From contig NZ_CP107917.1 in assembly GCF_036014175.1 (NCBI RefSeq), forward strand, positions 4,340,001 to 4,404,000: a stretch of 64,000 nucleotides of DNA, written 5' to 3'. Positions 37,458-45,116 of the stretch are shown here, in pieces. The translations under genes and the position numbers were made by a program. Within the stretch, counting starts at the first letter, position 1, and each line of letters opens with the position of its first letter. The DNA is from Streptomyces sp. NBC_00443 (lineage in GTDB: Bacteria > Actinomycetota > Actinomycetes > Streptomycetales > Streptomycetaceae). Under the pieces are notes generated by a model, which saw nothing but the letters and a program-made list of their open reading frames with translations, searched no databases and was not told the origin of the DNA.

Positions 37458-38191
37458 TCAGCCGGCGGCCCCGAGCCAGTACCCGAAACCCCGGCGCGTG
37501 TGGATCAGGGCCGGTTCGCCCGGGTCGCTGTCCACCTTGCGGCGCAGCCGCGAGACGAGCTTCTCGATCGCCTCGTTGGCCCGGAAGTCCCCCCACACAT
37601 GACCGCTGATCTGCTCCTTCGACAGCACGCACCCGGCGTTGACGAGCAGATGGCTCAGCAGGCGGTACTCGGCGGGCGTGAGGTCGAGGGGGCGGGGGCC
37701 GCGACGGGCCCGGCAGGCGGCGTCGTCCAGGACCAGGTCGCCGTAACGGGGCGGGGCCGCCTGCCGGTCGGGGCGCCGGCGGCGCAGCAGGACGTCGACC
37801 CGGGCGAGGACCTCGGCGATGCGCAGCGGCTTGGTGACGTAGTCCTTCTCGCCCGGGCCGAGTTCGGGGACGAGGCGGTGCAGGGAGTCGCAGGTGGTGA
37901 GGAAGAGCAGCGGGGGGTGGGGCGGGCGGGAGGCGGCGTGGGGGTGTGGGGCGGGTGCGTGAGATGGGAGAGGAGTACGGCGTCCCACACCGCCAGGTCG
38001 AAGGGGTGTTCCGTCAGCCGGACCAGGCCCTCGGCGCCGGTGCCCGCGGTGCCGACCCGGTAGCCCGCCAACTCCAGTGTGGTGCTGAGCAGTTCGTTGT
38101 CTCCCGGATCGTCGGCGACGACCAGGACCCGCTGTCCGTCCCCGCGGGGCGGGGAGGGTTTCTCCAGCAGGTTCGAGAGGTTCGCTGTCAT
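37458..38191 (-). pseudogene. OmpR-type response regulator gene with a frameshift in the receiver domain
   Basis: From ATG 38191 the first frame encodes a receiver start (QRVLVVADDPGDNELLSTTL and EHPFDLAVWDAVLLSHLT). The rest of the receiver and the DNA-binding domain are in another frame: PPLLFLTTCDSLH, DYVTKPLRIAEVLARVD and the winged helix LTPAEYRLLSHLLVNAG to HTRRGFGYWLG. The shift lies in the G-rich region 37935-37965. The receiver phospho-Asp position reads AVWDAV. No kinase gene is adjacent. Either the gene is broken or the sequence has a one-base error. Confidence 0.75.
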
Positions 38192-38293
38192 GGCGACACC
38201 CTTCGTGTGAGGCCGGGTGGGGGGTGTGCGGGTTGTGCCAGTTGTGCGGGCTGCACGGGCCGCGCGGGCCGCGCTGTGCGCCGGAACGGATCG

Positions 38294-38800
38294 TCAGGCC
38301 CGCGGTCCGAGGTCGGCCGGCACCTCGGCGCGAGTGACGAAGTCGTCGACCAGGCGGTGGAAGAGCTCGGCCAGCTGCCGCAGGTCCTCGTCGGACCAGC
38401 CGGCCAGCGCCAGGCGCATGCCGGCACGGGCCGCCTCCCGGATGCGGTCCACTGCCACCCTGCCCGCGTCGGTGAGCCCGACGCGCTGGGCCCGCCGGTC
38501 GTGTGGGTCGGCGGTCCGGATCACATAGCCGGCCCTCTCCAACTGCTGCACCTGACGCGTGACATGGGACGCCTCGACCGCCAGCAGCCCCGCCAGCACG
38601 CCGGGCCGCATCGGTGCGGTCTCGGCGAGGCGGCGCAGGATCGCCACGGCGGCCCGGTCCAGGGTCAGGCCCGCCATGGCCATCAGGTACTCGTGCTGTC
38701 TCGCCCGGCCCGCCAGGTAGGTGACGCGGGTGAGGCACTTCTCGATCTCCACGATCTCGGCCGGGCCGGGCGACGCTGCTGCGGATGTCGATGCGGGCAT
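38294..38800 (-). CDS. MarR-family transcriptional regulator
   Basis: The 168-residue product has the MarR fold: helices around a winged HTH with MRPGVLAGLLAVEASHVTRQVQQLERAG (recognition region split) and the wing ADPHDRRAQRVGLTDAGR, which carries the conserved DxRxxxxxLT pattern. ATG 38800 is used. It is divergent from a DHA2 transporter gene, with a long inverted repeat between them, so it probably represses the pump and itself. Confidence 0.92.
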   Translation of the reverse strand: MPASTSAAASPGPAEIVEIEKCLTRVTYLAGRARQHEYLMAMAGLTLDRAAVAILRRLAETAPMRPGVLAGLLAVEASHVTRQVQQLERAGYVIRTADPHDRRAQRVGLTDAGRVAVDRIREAARAGMRLALAGWSDEDLRQLAELFHRLVDDFVTRAEVPADLGPRA

Positions 38801-38821
38801 GGCCCTACCGTACCCCAATTG

Positions 38822-38867
38822 ATTGCTTGACTTAAGTAACCCGCTATGCTTGCCTAAGTTAAGCAAT
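38822..38867 (+). promoter_or_regulatory. MarR operator and transporter promoter
   Basis: ATTGCTTGACTTAAGTAA (38822-38839) and TTGCCTAAGTTAAGCAAT (38850-38867) form an inverted repeat with 15 of 18 positions matching. A promoter for the MFS gene overlaps it: TTGCTT (38823-38828), 16 bp, TATGCT (38845-38850). The A/T content stands out from the surroundings. Confidence 0.78.
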
Positions 38868-39151
38868 GAGCCAGCGGCCGGCGAGCCGCGGAGCTCGGGG
38901 CCGCCTTGAGCGGAGGACGGCCCCGACGCGCCGACTCCGTGGGGACGGGAACGGCGCGGTCACCGGCCCGGCGGCGGAATTACTCCCGCCGTCCGCCGCC
39001 GGGTCCGGTGACACCACACCCACCACGCACCCGTCACCCGCCACACATCCGTCACCCGCGCCGCCCCCGCTCACACCGCGACCGCACCCCGAACTCCGTG
39101 ACCGGCCCGACCCACTGCACCCGTGCACCAACCCTTGATGGAGGCTCCGCC
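38868..39151 (+). other. Gene-free leader of the second MFS gene
   Basis: This 284-nt leader between the promoter dyad and the MFS ATG has no convincing gene. It is C-rich with short repeats of CACCCGCCACACATCCGTCACCCG type around 39025-39055. A long untranslated leader could carry post-transcriptional control, but no known riboswitch pattern is visible. Confidence 0.5.
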
Positions 39152-40633
39152 ATGTCCCACGCAGTCGCCCGACCCGCCGGCGCGGGAGGGAAGTCCGCCC
39201 CGCCGAAGCCGAACGCCGTGGTGGCGGTGCTGGCCCTCGCCGGGATCGTCGTCTCGCTGATGCAGACCCTGGTCATCCCGATCGTCCCGGAACTGCCGAA
39301 GCTCCTGGACGCCTCGGCGTCGAACACCGCCTGGGCGGTCACCGCCACCCTGCTCGCCGCCGCCGTGGCGACGCCCGTCGTCGGGCGGCTCGGCGACATG
39401 ATCGGCAAGCGGCGGATGCTGCTGACCAGCATCGTCCTGCTGGTGTCCGGCTCGGTGGTGTGCGCGCTCGCCGACTCCCTCGTACCGATGATCGTCGGCC
39501 GTACGCTGCAGGGCCTCGCGGCCGCCGTCATACCGCTCGGCATCAGCATCATGCGCGACGCGCTGCCGGCCGAGCGGCTGGCCGGGTCGACGGCGCTGAT
39601 GAGCGCCTCGCTCGGCGTGGGCGGTGCGCTGGGGCTGCCCGCGGCCGCGTTCATCGCGGACAACTGGGACTGGCACATCCTGTTCTGGGCCTCGGCCGCG
39701 CTGGGCGCCCTGGCCTTCCTGCTGGTCCTGCTGATCGTGCCCGAGACCGAGGTGCGCACCGGCGGGCGTTTCGACCTGGTCGGCTCGCTCGGTCTGTCCG
39801 CCGGGCTGGTGTCCTTGCTGCTGACCGTCTCCAAGGGCGGCGACTGGGGCTGGACCAGCGGTACGACGCTGGGCCTGGGCGCCGCGGCGGTCGTGATCCT
39901 GCTCGCCTGGGGCTGGTGGGAGCTGAGGGCGAAGCAGCCGCTGGTCGACCTGCGCACCACCGCGAGGCCGCAGGTGCTGTTCACCAACCTCGCCTCGGTC
40001 GCGCTCGGTTTCTCGATGTTCGCCATGTCGCTGGTGCTGCCGCAGCTGCTCCAGCTGCCCGAGCAGACCGGCTACGGCCTCGGCAGGCCGATGCTGACCG
40101 TCGGCCTGGTCCTCGCCCCGCAGGGCCTGGTGATGATGGCCATGTCCGCCGTCTCCGCGAGCGTCACCAAGGCCAAGGGGCCCAAGGTCACCCTGATGAT
40201 CGGCGCGCTGATCGTGGCCGCCGGGTACGGCCTGAACATCGTGCTGATGAGCGAGGTCTGGCACCTGATCCTGGTCTCCTGCATCATCGGCGCCGGCGTC
40301 GGCTTCACCTACGGCGCCCTGCCCGCGCTGATCATGGGCGCCGTCGATCCCTCCGAGACGGCCGCGGCCAACAGCCTCAACACCCTGATGCGCTCGCTCG
40401 GCACCTCGTTCGCCAGTGCGCTCGCGGGCGTCATCCTGGCCCAGATGACCACCGACTTCGGTGGCTCCGCCCTGCCCTCGGAGAACGGTTTCAAGGTCGT
40501 CATGGCCATCGGCGCCGGAGCGGCCGTACTGGCCTTCGCCCTCGCCACACTCATCCCGAGGCAGCGCAACGCTGCCGCGGAACGGCCTTCCGCCGAGGAC
40601 GAGTCGGGGCGGGCGGTGGTCAAGACGGGGTAG
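39152..40633 (+). CDS. MFS transporter, DHA2-like
   Basis: The 493-residue protein has about 14 transmembrane helices. ASASNTAWAVTATLLAAAVATP and RLGDMIGKRRML form the first conserved loop (motif A variant), and LGVGGALGLPAAAFIADNWDWHILFW is the motif C region of drug/H+ antiporters. ATG 39152 has GGAGG upstream. It is controlled by the divergent MarR-type regulator and should export a drug or aromatic compound. The C-terminal tail is short and charged. Confidence 0.93.
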   Translation: MSHAVARPAGAGGKSAPPKPNAVVAVLALAGIVVSLMQTLVIPIVPELPKLLDASASNTAWAVTATLLAAAVATPVVGRLGDMIGKRRMLLTSIVLLVSGSVVCALADSLVPMIVGRTLQGLAAAVIPLGISIMRDALPAERLAGSTALMSASLGVGGALGLPAAAFIADNWDWHILFWASAALGALAFLLVLLIVPETEVRTGGRFDLVGSLGLSAGLVSLLLTVSKGGDWGWTSGTTLGLGAAAVVILLAWGWWELRAKQPLVDLRTTARPQVLFTNLASVALGFSMFAMSLVLPQLLQLPEQTGYGLGRPMLTVGLVLAPQGLVMMAMSAVSASVTKAKGPKVTLMIGALIVAAGYGLNIVLMSEVWHLILVSCIIGAGVGFTYGALPALIMGAVDPSETAAANSLNTLMRSLGTSFASALAGVILAQMTTDFGGSALPSENGFKVVMAIGAGAAVLAFALATLIPRQRNAAAERPSAEDESGRAVVKTG

Positions 40634-40950
40634 GGGATCGGCGGGAGCGGTCCAGGCCTACGGAGACTGTGTGCGCGGAACGCCATGACGTACGGCGCCC
40701 CGCGCCCGCACGCCCGGTGCCGAGGCCGGCCGGGGAACACGGACCCCGGAAGCAGGCCTCACGCTCCACGCCTCCCTCGAAAACTCACCGCCCGCCTCCG
40801 AACCCAGCCGCAGACACGCGGAGCCCGTCCGCCGACCGCGGAAACCATGTGCGGGGCCGTTGCCGAAGTCGGCCGGGAATCAGAGGCCCAACGGCCAGGG
40901 TTCAGGTGTCACGACCCGTCGATGAGCCGCTAGTCGAGAAGGAGCCGAAC
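40634..40950. other. 317-nt stretch without a convincing gene
   Basis: No frame here has codon use or residue content like its neighbours; the longest reading is Pro/Arg-rich and has no ribosome binding site. AAGGAG near 40940 is the ribosome binding site of the VOC gene. A promoter for that gene should lie here but is not clear. Confidence 0.5.
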
Positions 40951-41397
40951 ATGTCCGACGCACCCGCCGGCGACACCCAGGCCGAACCCCCCGTACGCGA
41001 GCTGCGTCTGGTGGTCACGGCGGAGGACTACGACGAGGCGTTGCGGTTCTACCGGGATGTGCTGGGGCTGCCCGAGCGAGGGGCGTTCACCTCGCCCGGT
41101 GGCCGGGTCACGATCCTTGACGCCGGGCGGGCGACGCTGGAGCTGACGGATCCGAAGCACGCGGAGTTCATCGACGAGGTCGAGGTCGGCCGGCGGGTGG
41201 CCGGTCATGTCCGGGTCGCCTTCCAGGTGGCCGACTCCACGGCGACCACGGCCAGGCTTGCGGCCGCCGGGGCCGAGGTTCTCGCGGAGCCCACCCGCAC
41301 GCCCTGGAACTCCCTCAACTCCCGCCTCGAAGCGCCCGGCGCCCTCCAGCTGACCCTCTTCACCGAGCTGGACACCGATACCACGGAACGCGCGTAG
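40951..41397 (+). CDS. VOC (glyoxalase/bleomycin-resistance) superfamily protein
   Basis: The 148-residue product has the paired beta-alpha-beta-beta-beta modules of the VOC fold: ELRLVVTAEDYDEALRFYRDVLGLP, then GRVTILDAGRATLELTD, and the second half GHVRVAFQVADSTATTARLAAAGAEVL followed by NSRLEAPGALQLTLF. VOC proteins include metal-dependent lyases, dioxygenases and drug-binding resistance proteins; the metal ligands here are not obvious. Ribosome binding site AAGGAG precedes ATG 40951. Confidence 0.88.
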   Translation: MSDAPAGDTQAEPPVRELRLVVTAEDYDEALRFYRDVLGLPERGAFTSPGGRVTILDAGRATLELTDPKHAEFIDEVEVGRRVAGHVRVAFQVADSTATTARLAAAGAEVLAEPTRTPWNSLNSRLEAPGALQLTLFTELDTDTTERA

Positions 41398-41474
41398 ACC
41401 CGTGAGAACACACGGTTGCGGGGTTCCTCGGCGCCACAAGGAGCTTATTCGTCTGTTTCGGTGATAATTGGGGC

Positions 41475-41843
41475 ATGAGTACGACGACGTTTGTACTAGC
41501 GGCCACGTCGAGTGAAGTACTCAACGTGATCGCCGCCTTTGCGGGTGGCCTGGTCATCGCGGGCGCCCTGGTCTGGGCCGTGCAGCTCGGCATGCGGGTC
41601 CGTGACCGTGAGCTGCCGCGGCCCACCGCCGAGGAGCAGCCCCATCTCCCCGACACCGGCCCGGTCCATGAGGAGCGGGAGCTCAGGGAACCCGACGAAG
41701 TGCCGCACGCGGAGGGCAGGGAACGGCTCCTGCCGCACGACCTGCACCACGCGGGCAGCAGGCGCAGCGAGGACCAGCACCGCAAGCGCTGGCTGCCGGG
41801 GAAGAGCGGTTCCTTCGGCGGCGGCGGCATCGGGCACGGCTGA
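41475..41843 (+). CDS. DUF6479-like single-pass membrane protein
   Basis: The 122-residue product has one transmembrane helix (about 14-38) and a hydrophilic cytosolic C-terminal part rich in charged residues (DREL, EERELREPDEVPH, HAGSRRSEDQHRKRW) ending in a Gly-rich tail. This is the layout of the actinobacterial DUF6479 type. Function is unknown. Confidence 0.75.
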   Translation: MSTTTFVLAATSSEVLNVIAAFAGGLVIAGALVWAVQLGMRVRDRELPRPTAEEQPHLPDTGPVHEERELREPDEVPHAEGRERLLPHDLHHAGSRRSEDQHRKRWLPGKSGSFGGGGIGHG

Positions 41844-41952
41844 GGCACGGCTGACCCCGGAAATCCGGGCGACGCGAGCGGCTGCGCCCTGCCACCCTGT
41901 GCGGACCCGTACGTGCACGACGTGCGTGCGGTCCGGACAGGGGGCAAAGGGA

Positions 41953-42141
41953 TTGGGTGGACGACGTTATGTGGCCAGGGGTGTCCCCGGCGGTTACCGC
42001 ATCTGGGACAACCACGGCCGCCGCTTCTGGGGCGACCTCTACGAGCTGTGCCCCGACGACCTGCTGACCGAGCTGAACGGCCGCAAGGACCCGGCCAGGG
42101 TCAGCGCATTCCTGAAGCGTTATCGCGCGTTGAAGCGGTAG
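41953..42141 (+). CDS. Small conserved-looking protein of unknown function
   Basis: The frame encodes about 62 residues: GGRRYVARGVPGGYRIWDNH, GRRFWGDLYELCPDDLLTEL and RVSAFLKRYRALKR. The aromatic and charged pattern looks like a folded small protein. The start is uncertain (TTG 41953 or GTG 41971). Its last 41 nt overlap the 3' end of the convergent DUF7144-like gene, so the two transcripts are antisense there. Confidence 0.55.
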   Translation: MGGRRYVARGVPGGYRIWDNHGRRFWGDLYELCPDDLLTELNGRKDPARVSAFLKRYRALKR

Positions 42142-42679
42142 CGCGCGTCGAAGCGTCGGCGCGCGGGACGTCCGGAGCCGTCGCGAGGGCGAGGATCACG
42201 AAGAAGTCGATGCCCACCATGATCACCGACCATACGGGCGTGTACGGCAGGAACAGGAAGTGGGCGACCATGCTCAGGGACGCCAGGAAGATGCCGGTGA
42301 TCCGGGCCCACCAGGCGCCCCTGAGGATGCCGTAGCCGACGCAGACGGCCACGATGCCGATGCCGAGCAGGACCCAGCCCCACGCCGTGAGGTTGATCTT
42401 GTAGACGTAGTCGCCGACACTGCCGTAGACGTCGTCCTCGGCGATCGCCGAGATGCCCTGGAGGATCGCCAGCAGCCCGTTGACCAGCATCAGCACACCG
42501 GCGAAGACCAGCGCACCGGTGCCCAAGCCGGTGTCGGAGGGGGCGGGCGGGCCGGGACGGTAGCCGCCGGTGTCGGGTGCGGCCGAGCCCCAGGTGGTCT
42601 GGGTGCCGGGCGAACCCGCGGTCCCCGCGGGACTGTGTGCCGCGTCCGTCGCATGCGACTGCGGCTGCTGCTGGCTCAT
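42101..42679 (-). CDS. DUF7144-like four-helix membrane protein
   Basis: The 192-residue product has a Gln/Ser/Pro-rich N-terminus (about 1-50) and four transmembrane helices (about 54-78, 93-118, 122-142, 146-168). The signature GALVFAGVLMLVNGLLAILQGISAI and AWGWVLLGIGIVAVCVGYGIL matches the actinobacterial DUF7144 membrane family. ATG 42679 is used. Function is unknown. Confidence 0.82.
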   Translation of the reverse strand: MSQQQPQSHATDAAHSPAGTAGSPGTQTTWGSAAPDTGGYRPGPPAPSDTGLGTGALVFAGVLMLVNGLLAILQGISAIAEDDVYGSVGDYVYKINLTAWGWVLLGIGIVAVCVGYGILRGAWWARITGIFLASLSMVAHFLFLPYTPVWSVIMVGIDFFVILALATAPDVPRADASTRATASTRDNASGMR

Positions 42680-42861
42680 GGCGCCGTACCCCACTTCTCG
42701 CGTGTACCCGCGGTCGGGTTCTGCGGTTCGGTTCGACGATCGACCGGCCGGGAGGCGGCCACCATGGGGGAAGGACCGATCGGGTGACGCCCGGAGTGCG
42801 GACGGCGACATACGGAACTTCACTGAAGGAACCCGGACCGAACCCACCCGCTGGAGGCGCC

Positions 42862-43323
42862 ATGCCCGGTCACCGAACGCGGTGGACGACCACCGCGATC
42901 CTCACGACGACCGCCGCTGTGGCCGCCGCCCTCACCCTCACCGCCTGCAGCGACGACGACACGCCCTCCTCGGTGGCCAGCCAGGCGGCGTCGGCCTTCG
43001 CCTCGGCGACCGCGGAGGCGGGGCGGCAGCTCGACGACATCAAGGGCGGCGTAGACGCCAAGGGCGCGATCCGGCTCAGCGATCCGACGACCGACTCGGA
43101 CGGCCGTACGACCGTGGAGGTCACGGCTGAGAACACGACCGACTCGACGAAGTCGTTCGGCGTACAGATCAACTTCCGCGACGCGGACGGCAATCTGCTG
43201 GACGCGAACGTGGTGACCGTCTCGGACGTGGCCGCGGGCAAGACGGGCAAGGGCACCGCGCGCAGCACGCGTGACCTGAGCGGGGACGTCCGGGCGGAGG
43301 TGGCCCGGGCCGTGCGCTACTGA
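42862..43323 (+). CDS. FxLYD-like lipoprotein
   Basis: The 153-residue product has a lipobox LTAC (Cys near 29) and a C-terminal beta domain with VEVTAENTTDSTKSFGVQIN, FRDADGNLLDANVVTVSDVA and GKGTARS, the pattern of FxLYD/Ig-like small domains on bacterial lipoproteins. CTGGAGG precedes the ATG. It converges on the next gene with 3 nt between stops. Confidence 0.82.
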   Translation: MPGHRTRWTTTAILTTTAAVAAALTLTACSDDDTPSSVASQAASAFASATAEAGRQLDDIKGGVDAKGAIRLSDPTTDSDGRTTVEVTAENTTDSTKSFGVQINFRDADGNLLDANVVTVSDVAAGKTGKGTARSTRDLSGDVRAEVARAVRY

Positions 43324-43326
43324 CCT

Positions 43327-44196
43327 TTACCTGGCGCGCTGTTGCACCGCGCCACCGGCTTTGTGCGCGGCGTTCGGCGCCGGCCGTCGGCCCTCGCTGT
43401 CCGTCACCGTGTCCGGCTGCGCGGCGGGCACCTCCGTCACGAGGATGTGGATCTGCTCGCTCGCCGCGCTGACCCCGTTGAACGTGGCCGTCGCCTGGAT
43501 ACGGCCCGCACCCGGCGCGAGGGCGAGGCCCGGCACGCAGGACCAGGTGCCGTCGGGCGCGGTGGTCGTCGCGCAGACCTCCTCCTCCAGCGCGTCGCGG
43601 ACCGTGACCTGGGCGCCCGGGTAGGCCGTCCCCGACATCTCCGGCATCGCGCCCAGCGGCACGCCCGACTGGGGGCGGGACAGGGTCGGCGCGGGCAGCC
43701 CGACCGTCACGGCGCACGTGCCCTTCTGCTTCACGGTTCCCTCGGCGTCCTTCAGGGCCAGGGCGCAGTCGGGCAGCCGTGTGCCGGGCTCGGCGTCCGC
43801 GGGGACCGACAGGACGAAGGGGAACGTACGGCCCTTCCAGGCCGCCGGCGCCGACTCCCCGGCGACCGGACCGGGCGCCCCCACGAAGGTGTACGTCCCG
43901 CCGCTCCCGCCCAGAGTCACCGCCCCCTGGTAACCGCCCGCGGCGAACGGCGTGCCCGTCACCCTCGCCGTCGCGGGCGCCGACAGAGTCAGCACCGATC
44001 CCGCACCCAGCGGCGCCCCTTCGTACCCCCCGACCTGGACGATGCCTTCGCGCCCGGGCTCGATGGTCGCGGTCGCCCACAGGTCGCTGCCGCCCGGCTC
44101 TGGCGCCCTGTCGGCGCCGTACGCCACTCCGGCCGCGGTCATCGCGCCGGCCACGGCGAGACAACCGAGGACCGTTGCCCTCCTGAATCTGCTCAT
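43327..44196 (-). CDS. Secreted protein with Ig-like carboxypeptidase-regulatory-type domain
   Basis: The 289-residue product has a signal peptide (cleavage near YGA, about 27), a beta-rich region (about 40-180) with YTFVGAPGPVAG and CAVTV, and an Ig-like domain (about 185-265): PTLSRPQSGVPLGAMPEMSG, then AQVTVRDALEEEVCATTTAP and DGTWSCVPGLALAPGAGRIQ, as in bacterial Ig-like surface modules. No catalytic motif or wall-anchoring signal is visible. Function is unknown; adhesion or envelope role is a guess. Confidence 0.75.
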   Translation of the reverse strand: MSRFRRATVLGCLAVAGAMTAAGVAYGADRAPEPGGSDLWATATIEPGREGIVQVGGYEGAPLGAGSVLTLSAPATARVTGTPFAAGGYQGAVTLGGSGGTYTFVGAPGPVAGESAPAAWKGRTFPFVLSVPADAEPGTRLPDCALALKDAEGTVKQKGTCAVTVGLPAPTLSRPQSGVPLGAMPEMSGTAYPGAQVTVRDALEEEVCATTTAPDGTWSCVPGLALAPGAGRIQATATFNGVSAASEQIHILVTEVPAAQPDTVTDSEGRRPAPNAAHKAGGAVQQRAR

Positions 44197-44340
44197 CGTC
44201 GGCGGAGCTCCTCACACGTGCGTCGGCAACACCACTGCCTGCGATTGTCAGGTCCCGTCCGCGCGGACGACGCACGCTGTTCGGCCGTACGGACCAGGAG
44301 CGCGGTCCGCACCACCCGTCCGGGCGCCGAGGAGCCGACG

Positions 44341-44625
44341 TCAGTCCTGCGCCGCCGGCTTCGGGTGGCGGGCCGCCGTCTTCACGTCCGCCTCGACCTC
44401 GCTGCGGGCGGTGCCCTGTTCCGTCGCGTGCTCGGTGACCGCCCTCTGGACGGTGCGGGCGAGGTCGCGCCAGGTGCGCCAGGCGGTTGCGTAGGTGTCG
44501 GTCCGGAGCTCGGTCCACGGGGTGTGGGCGGGCGGGCCGTACTGGTCCCGTAGGTCCTCCACCCTGGAGTGCGCCTGGTCCGCCGCCCGCTGCATCGCGA
44601 CCAGTTCGTCGAAGGTGTGTGCCAC
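44341..44625 (-). CDS. Small helical Streptomyces protein of unknown function
   Basis: The 94-residue product is mainly helical: AHTFDELVAMQRAADQAHSR, VEDLRDQYGPPAHTPWT, then WRTWRDLARTVQRAVTEHA. GTG 44625 has AGGA about 10 nt upstream; longer frames upstream are not coding-like. Similar small proteins occur widely in Streptomyces. No function is known to me. Confidence 0.65.
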   Translation of the reverse strand: MAHTFDELVAMQRAADQAHSRVEDLRDQYGPPAHTPWTELRTDTYATAWRTWRDLARTVQRAVTEHATEQGTARSEVEADVKTAARHPKPAAQD

Positions 44626-44779
44626 GCGTCCGGATCCTGGGGCAGCCGGGCCGGGCGATCCGATGCGCCACGCGCGCGGCCGGTGGCGACCACACCACCG
44701 GCGGAACCGTCGAAGCCGTCGAAGCCCCGTCGTGGCGTCGAAGCGGCGTCGTACGGCACGTTCCTGACCGACGGCATGT

Positions 44780-44813
44780 GAAGGGGCCCGGGGTGAAAAC
44801 CCCGGGCCCCTTC
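44780..44813. terminator. Perfect 15-bp hairpin with GAAA tetraloop
   Basis: GAAGGGGCCCGGGGT (44780-44794) and ACCCCGGGCCCCTTC (44799-44813) pair without mismatch around GAAA. It lies between two divergent starts rather than after a gene, so it may terminate a lost or unseen transcript, or act as an attenuator. No T tract follows on either strand. Confidence 0.6.
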
Positions 44814-44890
44814 GTGGTGCACGCGCGGCGCGAGGTCCGCTGGATACGGTGGGTTGAGGGGGACCGCCCACCACGGCTGAGGAGTCCCGC

Positions 44891-45068
44891 ATGAGCAGCG
44901 ATCCGACGGACATCGTCAGGGCAGCGTTCCGCCACTACCTGGCACAGGACCGGGAAGCCGCCCTCCCCCTCTACGCCGACGAGTTCACCTTCACCAGCCC
45001 GCAGGACGATCACCATCCGGGACGGGCTGATCAGGGAGGTGCGGGTGTTCTTCGGTGCGGCGGTGTGA
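44891..45068 (+). pseudogene. SnoaL/NTF2-like protein gene with an internal deletion
   Basis: The start encodes SSDPTDIVRAAFRHYLAQDR and EAALPLYADEFTFTSPQDDH, the first helices of an NTF2-like fold. After about residue 41 the sequence jumps, in another frame, to TIRDGLIREVRVFFGAAV and a stop at 45066, which is the family's last strand pair. The middle of the domain (roughly 60 codons by family length) is missing. The junction is near ACGATCACCAT at about 45006-45016. Confidence 0.75.
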
Positions 45069-45116
45069 GGGGCCGCCCCGCCCACGGCCCCCAGGCGATC
45101 GGGGCCGACCGCGGTG

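Noticed and set aside
40685..40933. 82-codon plus-strand frame
   Set aside because: Pro/Arg-rich, no ribosome binding site and codon use unlike neighbours.
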